Below are positions 1 through 12,771 of a stretch of 60,000 nt of DNA, piece after piece. Origin of the DNA: Membranipora membranacea (Eukaryota > Bryozoa > Gymnolaemata > Cheilostomatida > Membraniporidae); contig OU612065.1 of assembly GCA_914767715.1 (NCBI GenBank), forward strand, positions 17,486,001 to 17,546,000, written 5' to 3'. The notes below the pieces were generated by a model. The model did not search any database. It was not told the origin of the DNA and saw only the letters and a program-made list of their open reading frames with translations. A program made the translations under genes and the position numbers. Each line of letters starts with the position of its first letter. Position 1 is the stretch's first letter.

Positions 1-1509
1 TGGTGTGTAAACCTACCTGTGAATTGGCGCTCCACCGTATATGTGGCAGTGTGTCTGTAGGCATGGTGTATACAATATGATGATGCCCTCTTTAGGAAAC
101 TTCTAGTGTTATTGAAACTAGTCAAGAAGCGAGGGAGATTGCGTCTGGTTTATCCAACAGTGTTCAATAAAACTGAACCTAACAATTTACTCAGACAATG
201 CATAAGTAAGAAAGCTAGCTCCTCCCTGTGATTAGTTGGTGCTCACAGCGATGGTCACGCATGGCCACGCCAACCAAACCAATTATTATAGCAATATATT
301 TCATATACTTATATTATTGGCCTGTGATTGAACGGAGCGGAATTATTAATGTGGTTTACCATACACGTCAGAAGTGAACACGCCTGCTGTTTAACATTAG
401 TCATGTGCGCAGCGCAGCGTACAGCGTATGGTAAAATTATTACCATTGTGTGCAATAGACAGTCGAAATAATGAGCCTGCTTCCTGGAGAGTGATAGAGA
501 TATTACAGCTGCATCATGCAGTGCCAAGAATTAACAAACCAGATTTACATGTGTGGTAATTAGTAAAACTTTAATTACACGCTTTTCCTGCGTAACTGAT
601 CTGCTATATTTGGTCAGTTTTTACGTTATCTAGTAAACTTTTTTATATCCCAAATCCGGAAAAGCAATCTATTCTGACATCTAAACTTTTTTTTAGGTTG
701 CATCATGCTTGATGAGTTATGGCGTTATGCAGCTTTGACTCCCGTGACACTGGAGATGACTTGGAAATTACTGTTATCATGAACATTGATGGCACGGGCA
801 GAGCTTAGTCAGCTGATTTTGAACAAGACTACCAATGAAGTTGAATTCCATAGATATATATCTGTCTTAGAACCAGTATATACAGGCACTGAAATTATAC
901 AGTGTGATCTGAGTAAAGCTAAAAGCCAGAGGTGATTTGGTGAGATAAACAGCTATAAGTAGATATTCTCTTACTGACTGGCAGCCCGGGGTCGTGTAAC
1001 TTTACATGAGGCGCTGTAGCTAATTATAACTCTCCAGCACAAAGCTTGCCACTCAAACGAGAAAGAATGTTTAAAAATAGAACAAGCTCAAGTCCTGTGA
1101 AAAGATCTCAGCACGAGATATACATGAAAAATATGTAAAAATGAATACGGGACCTCAAAATGTTGGTAGAATGTAGTGTCCAGTACATGGTGAAATTAGC
1201 AAGTGGTGATTCACCACAAATGCTTCAAGGAACGACAATCAAAGTGAACTTCAAGTTGCTTTCAGTCCATACTAGACGCATATAAATCATCACCGCTTCT
1301 AGCTTAAGAGGACAGGTTGAGATTCTCAAGTAAAGTCCCACCATTAAAGGTGATAATACTTATTCGTGTTCATGCATATTGGTATATGCAGTATGTACAC
1401 AATCAATGTCGGGTGATTGCAGTCCAAGACGGTTCACAGGTTCCTTAGCAACTGGGTCGTAAATTTGTCTGGCACAGACAGGGTTGCATGAAACGCATAT
1501 TCGCAAAGT
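1..1509. other. No gene recognised; 3' flank of the endonuclease IV gene
   Basis: I see no convincing exon on either strand. The longest open frame here (about 72 codons, minus strand near 309-527) has no recognisable motif and no splice context. The 3' UTR of the minus-strand endonuclease gene probably lies at the right end of this stretch, but I found no exact AATAAA on that strand. Confidence 0.5.
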
Positions 1510-4500
1510 TCAAGCTTGCATTGAATAAAGTAGTTTAATCTCTCTTTCCCACGCTGTTTCATCTGGTGTCTCCAGTATGAGGGGGATGTTCTTGAGCCTA
1601 GGATCGTTCATTATCCTGACGAAGGTGGCCTTACCAAGTTTTCCTTTCCCAATCAGCTCATGCCTGTCCAGGTGAGATCCCAAATCCCCTACAGAAGGAA
1701 ACAAGTCACATGATTAATCACATGATTACAATTCTGTCTATCTGAGGTCAGAGAATCTATTGTTTCTATAAGGCTACTTCATGTTATTACTCCCCTTCTC
1801 TGGCCCTGACCTGATTAATCATACCATGTGATATGGTTAGTCAATAAGGATGCAATAAGGATGATGAGAGACATGTTTTTTTTATGAGTACATGTGTCAA
1901 AACCCAGCTTATGCTGGGTCTGACTGTTTTACGTGTGCAGTATATATTTCTACATCCAATCCTGCACCAAATGACCGGATCGGGTTTAATTCCGTATTTT
2001 GCACCATGCATCATTCTTTATCTGTCTGGTGCAATGGATGACCTGGGTATGGGTATATTTATATGTTATGGCTCAGCAAAAAAAAGAAAAAAAAAACACC
2101 ATTATTGCCCCAATTATAAGCTTATTCATACTTTCATAGTGCGTGATGAACATAATTATGGTCCTGTTTGACCTTTCAGAGTGAGTCAGTCTGCAAGTTG
2201 TGTTGATGATATGAGACAGAGCTAAATAAATATGGTACAGATCTAGACTGATAGAAGGTGGTTGGTAGGAGTAACATATTACTCCTTGGTAGGAATATTC
2301 GCAGTAAACATCAAAACAGCCCCAAACTATGTGTAGGTAATAAAACTTAATAGACTACACCCAGCATGATGAGCCTATGACGTATATGAAAGCACGCTGG
2401 TGGAAATTCAAGTGGGAGAACATTTTTTTTTTTCTGAGAAACCAGATATTGAATTCTACACTGAAGACTGAATCCCAGGTACTTCAATAAAATAAATCAT
2501 TTATATAGTGGGATTAGTAGATAAGTAATTGGCTGAATTCATGTCCTAAAATAAGCATCCGTCTTATAGAGACTTATCCCACCCAATCCAGCACAGTTAA
2601 TATTTCAGACCACTCCTAAGTCTGACAATATCAATAAAACTTTGCAAATTGAGGCCACAACCGTTTCCACAAACTTAGAATTATCAGTTATGCTGAATGC
2701 TGGTCTTTGCAAATCCTGCTGAAAATACAGTAAAATTCACTAAGGTCACGAGTGAGGTACGCACTTTCTCCGTCATCTGTCTTTACATAATTTCTGTGTT
2801 TTTTAAATGCAAATTTATGTAAATTTTCTAAATTTATGCACTTTCTTTGAGAACTTCAACACCATAATTCATAAAAGGGTCGTCACACGTGAACAATAGA
2901 GCCGATATGACGATCTATACAAACAAAGAGGGTGGGACTTCTAGTTACCAACTCCTCAGGTGGTACCAACTGTCACAAGTGTGGTTTGAAGGAAGACTCA
3001 TTAGGTTTCTTAGTTTAATTTCCAGGCTTCAATTGTTAGATTTATGGCAAAAAAACTTTTAAACTGTCTAACTCTCTTTAATTTAAATTAGGCATAGTTG
3101 GTTGAATAACCTGCAGATTTACACCTATGGTGGTTGGTGATTGTGTTGAAATTCACACAATTGTTATTTTAAAATTGCAACATTCACGGTTTCGAGCGCG
3201 ACATAAGACGGCCGCACAAGAGACAAAACCGAACAGGCTTTGCTACAACAGTATACAGATATCACTCACACACACCTAACTAATCATATAATATCCCCTA
3301 GCAGGCCACGCCTAAGCTGGATTCATGATGACATGAACCTTGTGGTTTTTAAGCCCCAACAAATGATTGGTACAAATCAATTTATGCAATTAAATAAGGC
3401 AATCTTTTTAAAACTTTACTTATTTTTCAGGGGTGGACTCATCTATGATTGCAAAATGATGGGAGTCCTTGCTTGCATTGCAAGGATGAGTGGAAAATTA
3501 TGCAGGAGCTGGTGCATGTTTTCCCAAAACGGATCAAACGGCCAACTAGATCCAATGAAAGCAATTGCATAAAGTTACAATCTCAAGTTTAGGTGCTTAA
3601 ACTGTGCCGTGATGGTGGTAGTAGCATTTCACTGTCAACCACTTTCTCAAGGGGGAAGTGGGGAAAGGGTGGCACAGTTTAAGCGCTTAAACTACAAAGC
3701 TTGTAACCTGTACTGTCATAAATGGTGAAATTAGTATTACTTCTTGAACCTGTGTGCGGTATGTTTGTGGCGTATACTGTCAATCATTTTTTGAGATATG
3801 TGAAACTGGTTTGAATTTCGAATATTTTTTCAAGGTGAGGTGATAAGTGGAAATAGATGTGAAACCAGGGTGAAACATACCCATGTGAGCAGGTAGTGGG
3901 AGGAACAAGTAGGGCTATTATTCACCACAAACTTTTGGGCTTTCCCATGTTTGACAGGTTGCTTTGGCTCCGGGTGGAGTTGAGTCATACAAAACATTAC
4001 TTTTAATTGCCTCCCACAAGGTACAGAAATAAAAGACATGTGATGTCACTGGATGGGCCAAACAATTTGGTGATATCACTTCGTCTGAGTGGGACAAATA
4101 AAAGAGGAACTAAGATCATTTCAATGATATGCTAATTTTGCACTTTTAATAGAAACCAAAACTATGATTATCAAGGTCCCAGTTATTTCATCGTCTGCCA
4201 AGAATGGTTGGCAAAGTGATTCAGTGGTGATTCCAAGTCAAGAACTAGAGACAGTGACTGAGTATGCAGTGATAATCTATAGTCTCTGGTCATAATACCT
4301 ACGGTCTGAAGGTAGACTATATAAGAGACAGTCCAGAACCAATGTAATCCAAACCTGATTCATATACCAATTTCTACACCTCATAATTATTTATTGTTAT
4401 TGCCAACTAATTACCGATAATCCATTGACACTCATCCCCAGGATAATCCCAAATAAAAGATCCGATAGAAAGAGGTCAATTTGCTCGCAACAAAAAACTG

Positions 4501-7500
4501 TCAACAAAGCTGACAAGTTGACAAAGCTTTGTTGACAGGACAACCATCTTGTACTCAAGAGGAACAAGAGCACTTGAAACAGGTACCATTCAGCGGATGT
4601 CTCCTCTAAACAGGACATCCACCTGTGGTCTGCGCATGGTGAGTTCTCATATCTATTCATAACATTTGATGGAGGGAAGACTTACTAAATGGCTAACAGT
4701 GTTTTCATGTTTATGCATAAGGAAAACAAGTTTCTGACTCAGTTTTCCATGCTGAGTATCGCCGGATTTGGGAAAGTGATAATCAGAGGTGTAAGTGTCA
4801 TACAAAGTGTTCATTAGCAAGTCTGGATGAGACGTTGAGGAAGCACATTACAGTGCAGTTATGGGTCATGATCATCGTATTACAGAAGAGGCGCTACATA
4901 AGTGGCATATGGTTCCGGTAATAATAAGCAAGGGCCACTTAATATTCTATTCTGGGTAGTGATACTTCTTCATGCAGAAAATTGCTGTTGGATGTTTGGA
5001 TCGGTAAACATGTCTTTAATTCGAACAGTGGAAACTACTCTGATGGGCGGAAAAAACAAAGAGACAAAGCTCAAAACATATGACAGTAATAATGTTGAAA
5101 CTTTGGAAACTTCAAAGAAGTGTCAATTAAATTTTGTTTCACAATTTCTTAGAAATAGGTGAAACATCTCATCATTCTGTCAAGGCTCTAGCCAAGGCAG
5201 CTGTTGTGACTTCACGATTGGTTGACCATTTATTGACGAAAATGTGCATTGTAATGTTAGCCCCGGGGCGGGGCGGGCGAGGTTTGGTACTCTCTAATTA
5301 TGAGCTTTCAATACGTTTGTCTCTAACATTTTTGTGCCTGTGTGACATGAATTGTTTTTTTGACGAGTTTTCAGCATGAAAAAGAAGGCATGTGGTTGGA
5401 CAAGTGGCGGCTGTACGCAGAGCACTCGCCATAATACCAGTAATTACTGGTATTAGCTCACAAATCCCAGCAGAATTAGTGTGAGAGGTGTTGATCTGAA
5501 AAGGAAATGGCTGTCGCCCAACATGTTCGGAGTTCCCACCGCGTCTCCACTAGCATGGTCAATTTTGTTTGTTGACCAAGAGGACTGACACTTGCCACAT
5601 CTTGAGATTCAACCCACAAAAGATAGGCGAGTCCGATTATGAAATCTGACCGATAGCCGAGTGGCCTTTACCAACATCATCACAGAATCCTGAGAAATTA
5701 CCAAGACGTTTACATTCAGACAACATTGACGTTTATGTAATTAGATCGGATTGATACCATACTTGTTTACAAATACCTTAGGTCGGTGTCCCTGGTATCA
5801 AAATCTTCAAAGGGAAATGTCAGGACAATCTTCCCAAGAACACCAGATATAAGCTTTGAATGGGCTGAAGCGTAGAACAATTGTTGAAATTATAGACTTA
5901 TACATGAATGAGTAAATGGAAATCGTTAGAGCAATTTGAAATCCTGGCAATGCCCTTTCATGTGAAGTTCAATAGCAAATGAAAACTGAAAATTAGTTTT
6001 TAGTTACCAGACAAACATGGTCATACGCAGACAGATTTTGTGGGCGATTTACTGGTCTTTATATGTATAAATGCATAAATGTACAAGCACTTTTTTTCAT
6101 TTTACGTGTATGTTCATATGTATGGAAAATACTGCTGATAAATAGATCTATTGTATCCATTGACTCCTTCATCACCCCCATCTGGTTGTGAAAGAGCAAC
6201 AGAATCATGGTCAAATGCATCGACATATAGTATATTGATATATTATTCATGTTCAAACGGAAGAGACTTAAACTGAAACTTTACCATATCACAGAAATTT
6301 CTTTTGATGGTGAAACCCATAATGTGTTTTGTCTATGGTGAAACTAGTGAAATTGGGGTGATATAGATGGATCTGACCTGTTAAAATCCTATTTCAAGGG
6401 CTTCAAGTAAGGAAGGGATTGTGGCACCTGTTAAGGAACACCTGTTTGACAGTAGGCCTCATATAAAATATCTCTTTTACTCCTTGCTTTGCCTAGCGAT
6501 CAGTACATAGTACTAACCTTTAGAGTCATTGAGGTGCATGCCTTTAAGATAATTCAGTCCAACTATTTGATCAAACTTTGTCCACATATCTTCATATCCA
6601 TCATCTGTAGCCAGGTCAAATCCTAAAGAAAAGTTTTTGATGAAACTCGCAATTATTGAATGTAAATTAGTTGTCTATTAAATTGATTGGACAGCCCAAA
6701 ATTTAGGAAGATCAATAGGGCCCAAAAATTTATTAATTCGGCAATCACTTTGTGGTACTTGTTGCAATTTTAGGAAATCACTCGAAAATATGGAAAACAG
6801 ATAAAAAATTGAAATTATTGATGAGAACAGGTCCATGAATGTTCATTGCCTATCAGATCAAAAATGTAATAATATTACATGTATTGTTTAGGGTGTCTAA
6901 ATGCATTAGAAACATCACTGTTAACCTTATAATTACAACCTGTTACAAAATATCAAAATTATTATTTACTCCTGCAATTCGCAAGTAAATATTTACCGAA
7001 TTTCTATGTGTAACAAAGTATATTGACATCTCAACAATCATTTTTCAATTTTTGAGAATCATCAAGTATTCATAATGAAAGGGCTATGATTCTGTCTAGC
7101 AGAAGTCGTACAATTAGGAAATAATTATAGGCGTGTTCATAGAATAAACAAATTTCAAAATTGCTGATTCCTACAAAATGTCATTTTAAATTCTATAATT
7201 GGCCGCATTAGTCTGCCTACAAATTTATCCAGGGTATCAAGGAACACTATTACTAATGGAGGAGGTGGAGGCGGGCTATCTTAAGACGCCGAAGAAAATT
7301 TAATTGACACGGGTTACTATTGAGGTTTGTAAACAAGAATTATATAGGCTTCATAAGTCCTTGAAGCCATATCAAGGTCACGCAAGCATAATCATTACAT
7401 TTCATCACCGATCCTAATTCATAATAATGCAGGTATCTCATTTGCACAACAAAACTATTTACTATTTTTTATGCTGGTCAAAGATCAAATTTACAGGGTC

Positions 7501-9727
7501 CCTTGACTTCACTTATTGTAATGGTGAGGAGAGGATAACTCTTATTTCTACGCACGTTTCCACCAGGGAGTGTGTGTCATATACTAATATATAGTACCTA
7601 TAGTATGAAATATATAATAGAAGCATCAAGAGCTCAGCTTGCTAGAAAAATGAAACAACACTGTTATTTTTCTGCTCATCACACAAGAGGGTAAACACAA
7701 TGTTTTGATGTTTACATACTTTCTATTTACTCCATCCTTTCAACAAGATATTTATAGTCATCTCATCAGCATAAGCAAAACAAGCCCTAGTGCAGTATAT
7801 TATATTTATGTTGACACATCATTATGTGACTTCCTGTCTCAAGGAAGCACTGCAGGGGAAGTAAACATCTCACATGGAGGAGTGTAACTGAGTTAATTAT
7901 ATTAATACCTGCAGCATAAGCATGACATGTGTCAATACATACTCCTATTCTGTTCTTATCTTCCACCTGCTCTATAATTGAAGCCAGATCCTCAAACTTG
8001 CCGCCCACAGTGTTTCCCTGGCAACACATGTTCTCAATCACTTCAAATACACAAAATAGTGGATGATGAAGGTAAGGCATACCTTTGAAGATGCTTTTTT
8101 TTCGTTTTAAGAGTGAACACAGACTAAAATAGCACAGCTCACAGTAATTGTAATATTTGTCAGAGTGAATGGTGTTATTATCTCATGAAATAAGAGGAGA
8201 TGACTCTGAGGGATGTGAATACTTGTGAATGTTTGTCATTTTCTCACCAGTCGTGACGTATTCAGTTTTCTGATGACACTCGTTGATGGCCTGAGCAATC
8301 TGAGTTATTGTCTTCTCAACGGTCTGTTTTCCACATGATGAACCAGGGTGAAAGTTGTATTTAGTCAGCCCCAGCTGTTCACATCGTTTCAGCTCATCCA
8401 GTAAGCAAGCTTTACTTTTAGCTACAGTATCAGTTGAGGGTGAACCGCAGTTGACCAAATAGGAGCCATGTGGTAAAATCATGTCTGGATGAAAATTATG
8501 CTCCTGAAACAAAAAAATAGAACACACTTGATACGAATAACCCTTGTTCCCGCATCTGCAAAAAACTTTCACAAGCTTGCAATTTAAGCATACTTCTTAT
8601 ATTGCACTTTCTCCAGAATGGAGCTCGTCCAACTTTTTGGGAAAAAGGATATGAGTATAGACTGAGTAAGTGCAAGATGCACCCGTAAATATGACCTGCA
8701 TATTATTGTCAAAAAAGTGGTTTGGTTGATGGTAATTTGATCCTAACTACAAGAACTAGCATTAACGGAAGCCTTAAAGTTACTTAATCTAGAGGACAAG
8801 AGTGTATATGATCTGTTATAACCTTGTACTCACCTTCATTAATTCTTTGAACTGGTCTATAGTCTTCTGCTCATAAGGTTTAGAGTCCCATCGCCTCTGA
8901 TTTTTCAAAAAAATGGCAAATGCCCGACATCCAATTTTGGTTGCATTGAGAATGCCGTTGTACACCCCACCTAAAAACACGGGTAGAGTCGGAGCCAATG
9001 GTGTAATTTCATGTAATATCATGTACAAGAGAAAATAAGAAGCTGCTTTGTTTGTCTGGATCTTTATCACACTATGAAAGCCAAAAGAGGACAGTGCAGC
9101 TTTGCAAATTTATCCTTATGAATCATGATGTGAGACAAGTCTCGCTCTCCTATTTACCAAAAAATTTTTTGCTGGTGCAGATACATTTTGTAGTATGTTC
9201 TCCATGCAGTGAATGTACGTATAATGGATTACAATATTAATAAGTTATAAATGATCCTTACCTGCTGCGGACACATGAGCTCCTACAAACATATCACCTT
9301 CTGCTAACTGTCCTCCAGACTCCACACAATCTGTCTTCTCCCTCTTCACCTGTTTCACTTTATGTTTCTCTTTCTTGACCTTGGTCTCAGTTTTAGTAGC
9401 TGAATAATTCACTGTAGAATCTGTAGCGGGTTCTTGTTTGACAACAGGTTTTGATTCGCTTATCTCTTCTTTGGCCTTTTGTTCTCTCTTTGGTTTCTTG
9501 ACTTTAACAGTAGCCGAATTATTCTCTGTGGAATCTGTAGGAGGTTCTTGCTTGACTACTGGTTTTAATTCTTCTTTGGCCTTTGATTCTCTCTTTGGTT
9601 TCTTGGCTTTAACAGTAGCTGGTTCATCAGTCAACTTGGTTTCTGAACCCTGTTTTCTCTTGGTCCGTTTTGAGTCAGGCTTGAAATTTTCCACATCTGA
9701 GTTCTTCAACTTTCTTTTGGGAGGCAT
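1510..9727 (-). CDS. APN1: Endonuclease IV-family AP endonuclease (six exons)
   Basis: This enzyme cleaves DNA 5' of abasic sites in base excision repair. Exons on the minus strand: 9262-9727, 8834-8970, 8248-8503, 7909-8040, 6518-6622, 1510-1688. All junctions are GT-AG, the phases agree, and they give 424 residues. The TIM-barrel core starts at about residue 148 ([10 protein letters not shown]). All nine zinc ligands of E. coli Nfo are present with exactly its spacing: H213, H253, E289, D323, H326, H360, D373, H375 and E405, seen in PHGSYL, NFHPG, VIENM, CIDTCH, MHLNDSK, HLDRH and LILET. Residues 1-147 are a lysine-rich extension starting MPPKRK, with two imperfect repeats containing KKPKRE and KPVVKQEP. 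I infer that it carries nuclear-localisation signals. An in-frame ATG at 9751 exists, but an acceptor-like TTTTTGCAG lies just before the chosen ATG, so the shorter start is preferred. The last intron (4.8 kb) is far longer than the others. Confidence 0.95.
3586..3693. mobile_element. Short inverted-repeat MITE, copy 1
   Basis: The left end reads AGTTTAGGTGCTTAAACTG and the right end is nearly its reverse complement, starting AGTTTAAGCGCTTAAACTG on the other strand. The internal half-sites contain GGTGGTAGTAGCATTTCA. The same ends and core recur at 19542-19668, and in degraded form at 46305-46390. There is no coding capacity and I could not see a clean target-site duplication. It is non-autonomous; its superfamily is unknown. 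Confidence 0.65.
4498..4538. repeat. Foldback with 14-bp perfect arms
   Basis: CTGTCAACAAAGCT is followed, after a 13-base spacer, by its exact reverse complement. It lies in intron 5 of the endonuclease gene. No flanking direct repeat is seen. Confidence 0.6.
5432..5455. repeat. 24-bp perfect palindrome
   Basis: The half-site TAATACCAGTAA is followed directly by its exact reverse complement. It lies in intron 5 of the endonuclease gene. No flanking duplication is visible. Confidence 0.6.
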
Positions 9728-10811
9728 GCTCCAACAACTGCAAAAAGACATAGTAACTGTTATATGGTATCTGTGTGTCTTTTTTTGTTTGGGTGAAGCA
9801 CTGCATCAGTGGTGGTTGCATTGCTTATTCATAAAAGTTCACACATGCCTTCCAACAATACTAAGGCTGTTGTGATAAACCATAGACTTAATAATAAGTT
9901 TATTATTAAGTCTATGAGATAAACCCATATATAAAAATCACATGTTTGCAAGTTCCAAATCTCTATAATTTGAACTTTATGTTCTACACAATATTGAAAG
10001 TTTACCAAAAACTCAAAACAACATTTACAATGCTGAATTCAGTTTTTCTTCTGGGTGAGGTAGTTTTGGATAGAAAGGAGCAGTAAGTGTCAAATGCAGC
10101 TCAATTTTCACATTGCTGAATTGCGATAAGCTGGTAGTTTTCTTGGGCGTTAACACGAGGACATTGATGTGATTTATTGAGACAAGTGTCAGATTATTGA
10201 TGCAAGTATACCATACACTGATATATATTTATGGATTATGGGAACACTGACTCTTAACAAGTATATGGCAATTGATGTGCGATTGCTGGAAAGATCTTTT
10301 CATCTTTGATTGGTCCTATAGTTCAGTAACGCTACAGTCGACCCCTTGAAAACATTTGTTAAGTAGCTTGCCTGAGGTGTTAAAGGCTGTCACTGGGACA
10401 TCCAATTCACTAGCTACATCCAATTACTAACACAAAGTTATATACTGATAAAATTTCTCCACAAATAGCCACACTGTGTATTTTACCTCTAATCCCTGGT
10501 TCATAACATTGATGCCACACCCTGGAACCCATGTATACAAGTTTTTCAAAGTTACAAAACAAGACAACAAACAGTCACTTCTCTGAGAACTCTTGTCTCC
10601 CTCAAACAAATATACGCACGGGTGCTGTCCAAATTTGTTTTGATCCAGAGATTTTTAAGTACCACCAAAAAACAAAATGACCAGATAACCTGCTGTAGCC
10701 TGGGCAGGCTGTCTGGGTTGCCAATTATAAAGGCATATGAAGTTACAAGCATATATTATACTTTGCCGAACTCCCTGATCAACCATCCCCTAGTTTTTCT
10801 CCTTGATACAT
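9728..10811. other. Upstream region of the endonuclease gene
   Basis: This holds the presumed 5' UTR and promoter of the minus-strand endonuclease gene. An acceptor-like site (TTTTTGCAG, minus strand) near 9740 suggests a 5' UTR intron. It also contains a micro-palindrome at 9881-9916. No other exon was recognised. Confidence 0.4.
9881..9916. repeat. 36-bp near-palindrome bracketed by GATAAAC direct repeats
   Basis: The 16-bp arm CATAGACTTAATAATA and its exact reverse complement surround a 4-base centre. The flanks are TGATAAAC (9873-9880) and AGATAAAC (9917-9924), identical at seven of eight positions. The palindrome at 15239-15268 has the same arms (13 bp shared) and the same ATAAAC flank. 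Confidence 0.7.
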
Positions 10812-11114
10812 CATCATCATCTTTGAAGCGGAGAGAGTTTTCCTCTCTTGGGTACAGGTACTGGGACCCATAGTACTCATGCCGCACCCTATACCCATGC
10901 CCGCCGGAAATCCGGCTACTCTTTATATTGAAGAGGCAGAGGGGGTTCCTTTTACTGTGTGTGGGGTGTGCAAACACACAGTGGACCTCCGGTAGCACCT
11001 GGCTAGTATGAATGGTGTGCCAGCACCAAATCAGAAATGACTGCTGGTGCCGGGAATTGAACCTGGACCTCAAAGATCCAAAGTCCGTACCCTTAACCAT
11101 TAGACCACTTCTGA
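10812..11114 (-). mobile_element. tRNA-derived SINE (about 303 bp) with 13-bp target-site duplication
   Basis: Read on the minus strand from 11114, the head is tRNA-like: an A-box-type segment (GTGGTCTAATGGTTAAGG), an anticodon-loop-like CTTTGGA and a B box GGTTCAATTCC. The acceptor-stem ends do not pair, so this is not a tRNA gene. A tRNA-unrelated body follows, ending in a short (GAT)n tail at the left edge. The 13-bp sequence CTCCTTGATACAT occurs immediately on both sides (10799-10811 and 11115-11127), as expected after LINE-driven insertion. The head resembles tRNA-Gln(UUG) most. There is no coding capacity. Confidence 0.9.
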
Positions 11115-11127
11115 CTCCTTGATACAT

Positions 11128-12640
11128 GCTTGTGTTGATCTAGATTCCTAGCCTATGGCTCTTAGTCCTAGACCTTTTTATTCAAGGATTGATAATAAAA
11201 ATAAGCCTTATGTCAAAGGAGTTACAAGCATGTATAATTTGCCCAATCCCAATGTCCATTACCAGCCACCCACACTCATGGTCAAAGGCCCCTTTTTTGG
11301 GCATCTCTTTGCCTTGTTGTGACAAGGAGGACGGGAGTTAGACCACAGGATTACTCCATATTAACCTGTGTCTCTAGCTGGCAATTTTAGACTGTTTCCT
11401 TGGGTTTTTCTTGTTTTGTTCAACAAAAACTCAAGTGGGGCAGGCAAACATTGCCAGACTGACTCAGGATTTAGAGACCTGCCCACAGACTTTTTTTTAA
11501 CAAACAACTTTTACTCAAGTCATTGGTATATATTGCAGCTGATGTGCAAAGATATTATGCATGACAATTCTGACCATTTTGCCTCAGTAAACTAACTCTC
11601 ATTCATTCCTGTTTCACATTCAGGTGAGTGCAAGCTGATTGCAGTGCACGTCCTGCTGTCACATTAGCATCACATGTGATTTACCCGCCATATTTATTTA
11701 GACTTAAATTCCCTTATATAAGTCGGGCTTCAACAACATATTCATTATAGATATAGGAACCGTAAGCAAAATATCAATATCCTGTCTCACATTCTTACCT
11801 CCTTTATTATAAGATTGCAAAGAACAGAATACAATTTGTCCTCATACATGAAGAGCATGTGAGAAATCTACAGCTACACCGCAACTGCAATCTTTGGTCT
11901 GTGTTGATAAGAGGGCAAACCAATCTTGGTATCATATGAAACCATTTTCTGGACATCCCTAAATCACCAATGTAAATTCTGTGCTACCAAGGTCACGGTG
12001 TGCTGCAAACTACTACCTAACCACCATGGGCCCCTATCCCTATGTATTATTGTATGACTTACTTCCCTTTACTTTGCTCATGTCTAGTGGTTGATACTGG
12101 ACATTGGCAAAGGAAAGGCAAGTAAGTCCCAGGGGCTCATGTACCTAACCTACCTACTACTACTTACGACGTAGTAGTAAACTGACTGAATTGAGTAGGG
12201 TGCACCAGGGAGAATGGGTATCTGTCTGGAGTTAGTTACAAGCCTGTAACTGTATGTATACTTCGCCATTGTTCAATTATCACACGCATAAAATCCTCAG
12301 CAACAGACATATTATAATCATTCTCGTCTGCAAACTCACCAGCAAGGGCCCATGACTCAAGGCTTGGAGCAAAGTAATATTTTGGTGTGGTCCGAGAGAC
12401 AGCTTGATGCAGGATGGTGCTTACCTAGCTAGAATGATGTTGTCACTACAATTTATTGAAGTGATACCATTTTGCCTGCAGGATAGTCTTGTGACATAGA
12501 ATATGCTGCATGCCTCAGTCATTTACACATGTGCAAAGTGTTGTGATGCTTCATCTAGTAATTAGTATGGGGGAACATCTTATGCAACATGTCTTGTGCT
12601 GATAGTCTGTTGAACCAGTGTTTTAGTGCGGGTTGAACTG
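11128..12640. other. Intergenic region without recognised gene
   Basis: No exon or RNA gene could be supported. A small inverted repeat with 9-bp arms (TACTACTAC and GTAGTAGTA) lies near 12158-12180. The 75-codon open frame near 11368-11595 has no motif. Confidence 0.4.
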
Positions 12641-12646
12641 TGGAGG

Positions 12647-12654
12647 TATAAATA
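12647..12654 (+). promoter_or_regulatory. Possible TATA box of the UPF0739-like gene
   Basis: TATAAATA lies about 120 bp upstream of the chosen start codon. The match is by sequence only, and such AT-rich octamers are common in this DNA. Confidence 0.3.
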
Positions 12655-12771
12655 AATACAGCTCACATATTAGCCATAACATATTCTTCTCAAACACCTA
12701 CCTGTTTTTGGTTTAAATGCTTGTAATCAAACCAGCTGCAAGTGAGATTTGGTAGAGAGTTCGATAATAGA

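Larger units (their letters stand above)
1689..6517 (-). other. Intron 5 of the endonuclease IV gene (4.8 kb)
   Basis: The donor after AAAG at 6518 (GTTAGTA) and the acceptor CTGTAG at 1689-1694 bound this intron. The split glycine codon joins HLNDSK to DLGSHL, as the family requires. Inside are one copy of an inverted-repeat MITE (3586-3693), a foldback at 4498-4538 and a palindrome at 5432-5455. The open frames of 60-110 codons here show no family motifs. I see no nested gene. Confidence 0.85.

Noticed and set aside
309-527. 72-codon minus-strand ORF at the left edge
   Set aside because: No motif, no splice context and no plausible upstream or downstream exons.
4250-4330. Imperfect inverted pair around CTATAGTCTCTGG, resembling the palindrome at 51680-51711
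   Set aside because: The arms are degenerate and there are no flanking duplications; the similarity could be chance in AT-rich DNA.
9438-9875. 145-codon plus-strand ORF
   Set aside because: It is the complement of the lysine-rich first exon of the endonuclease gene; no independent support.
11040-11114. tRNA-Gln-like gene on the minus strand
   Set aside because: The anticodon and B box look right, but the acceptor-stem ends do not pair and the sequence continues into a SINE body flanked by target-site duplications.
12742-12771. Upstream extension of the UPF0739-like ORF
   Set aside because: The frame is open but has no ATG; it would need a GTG start, so the first ATG at 12772 was used.
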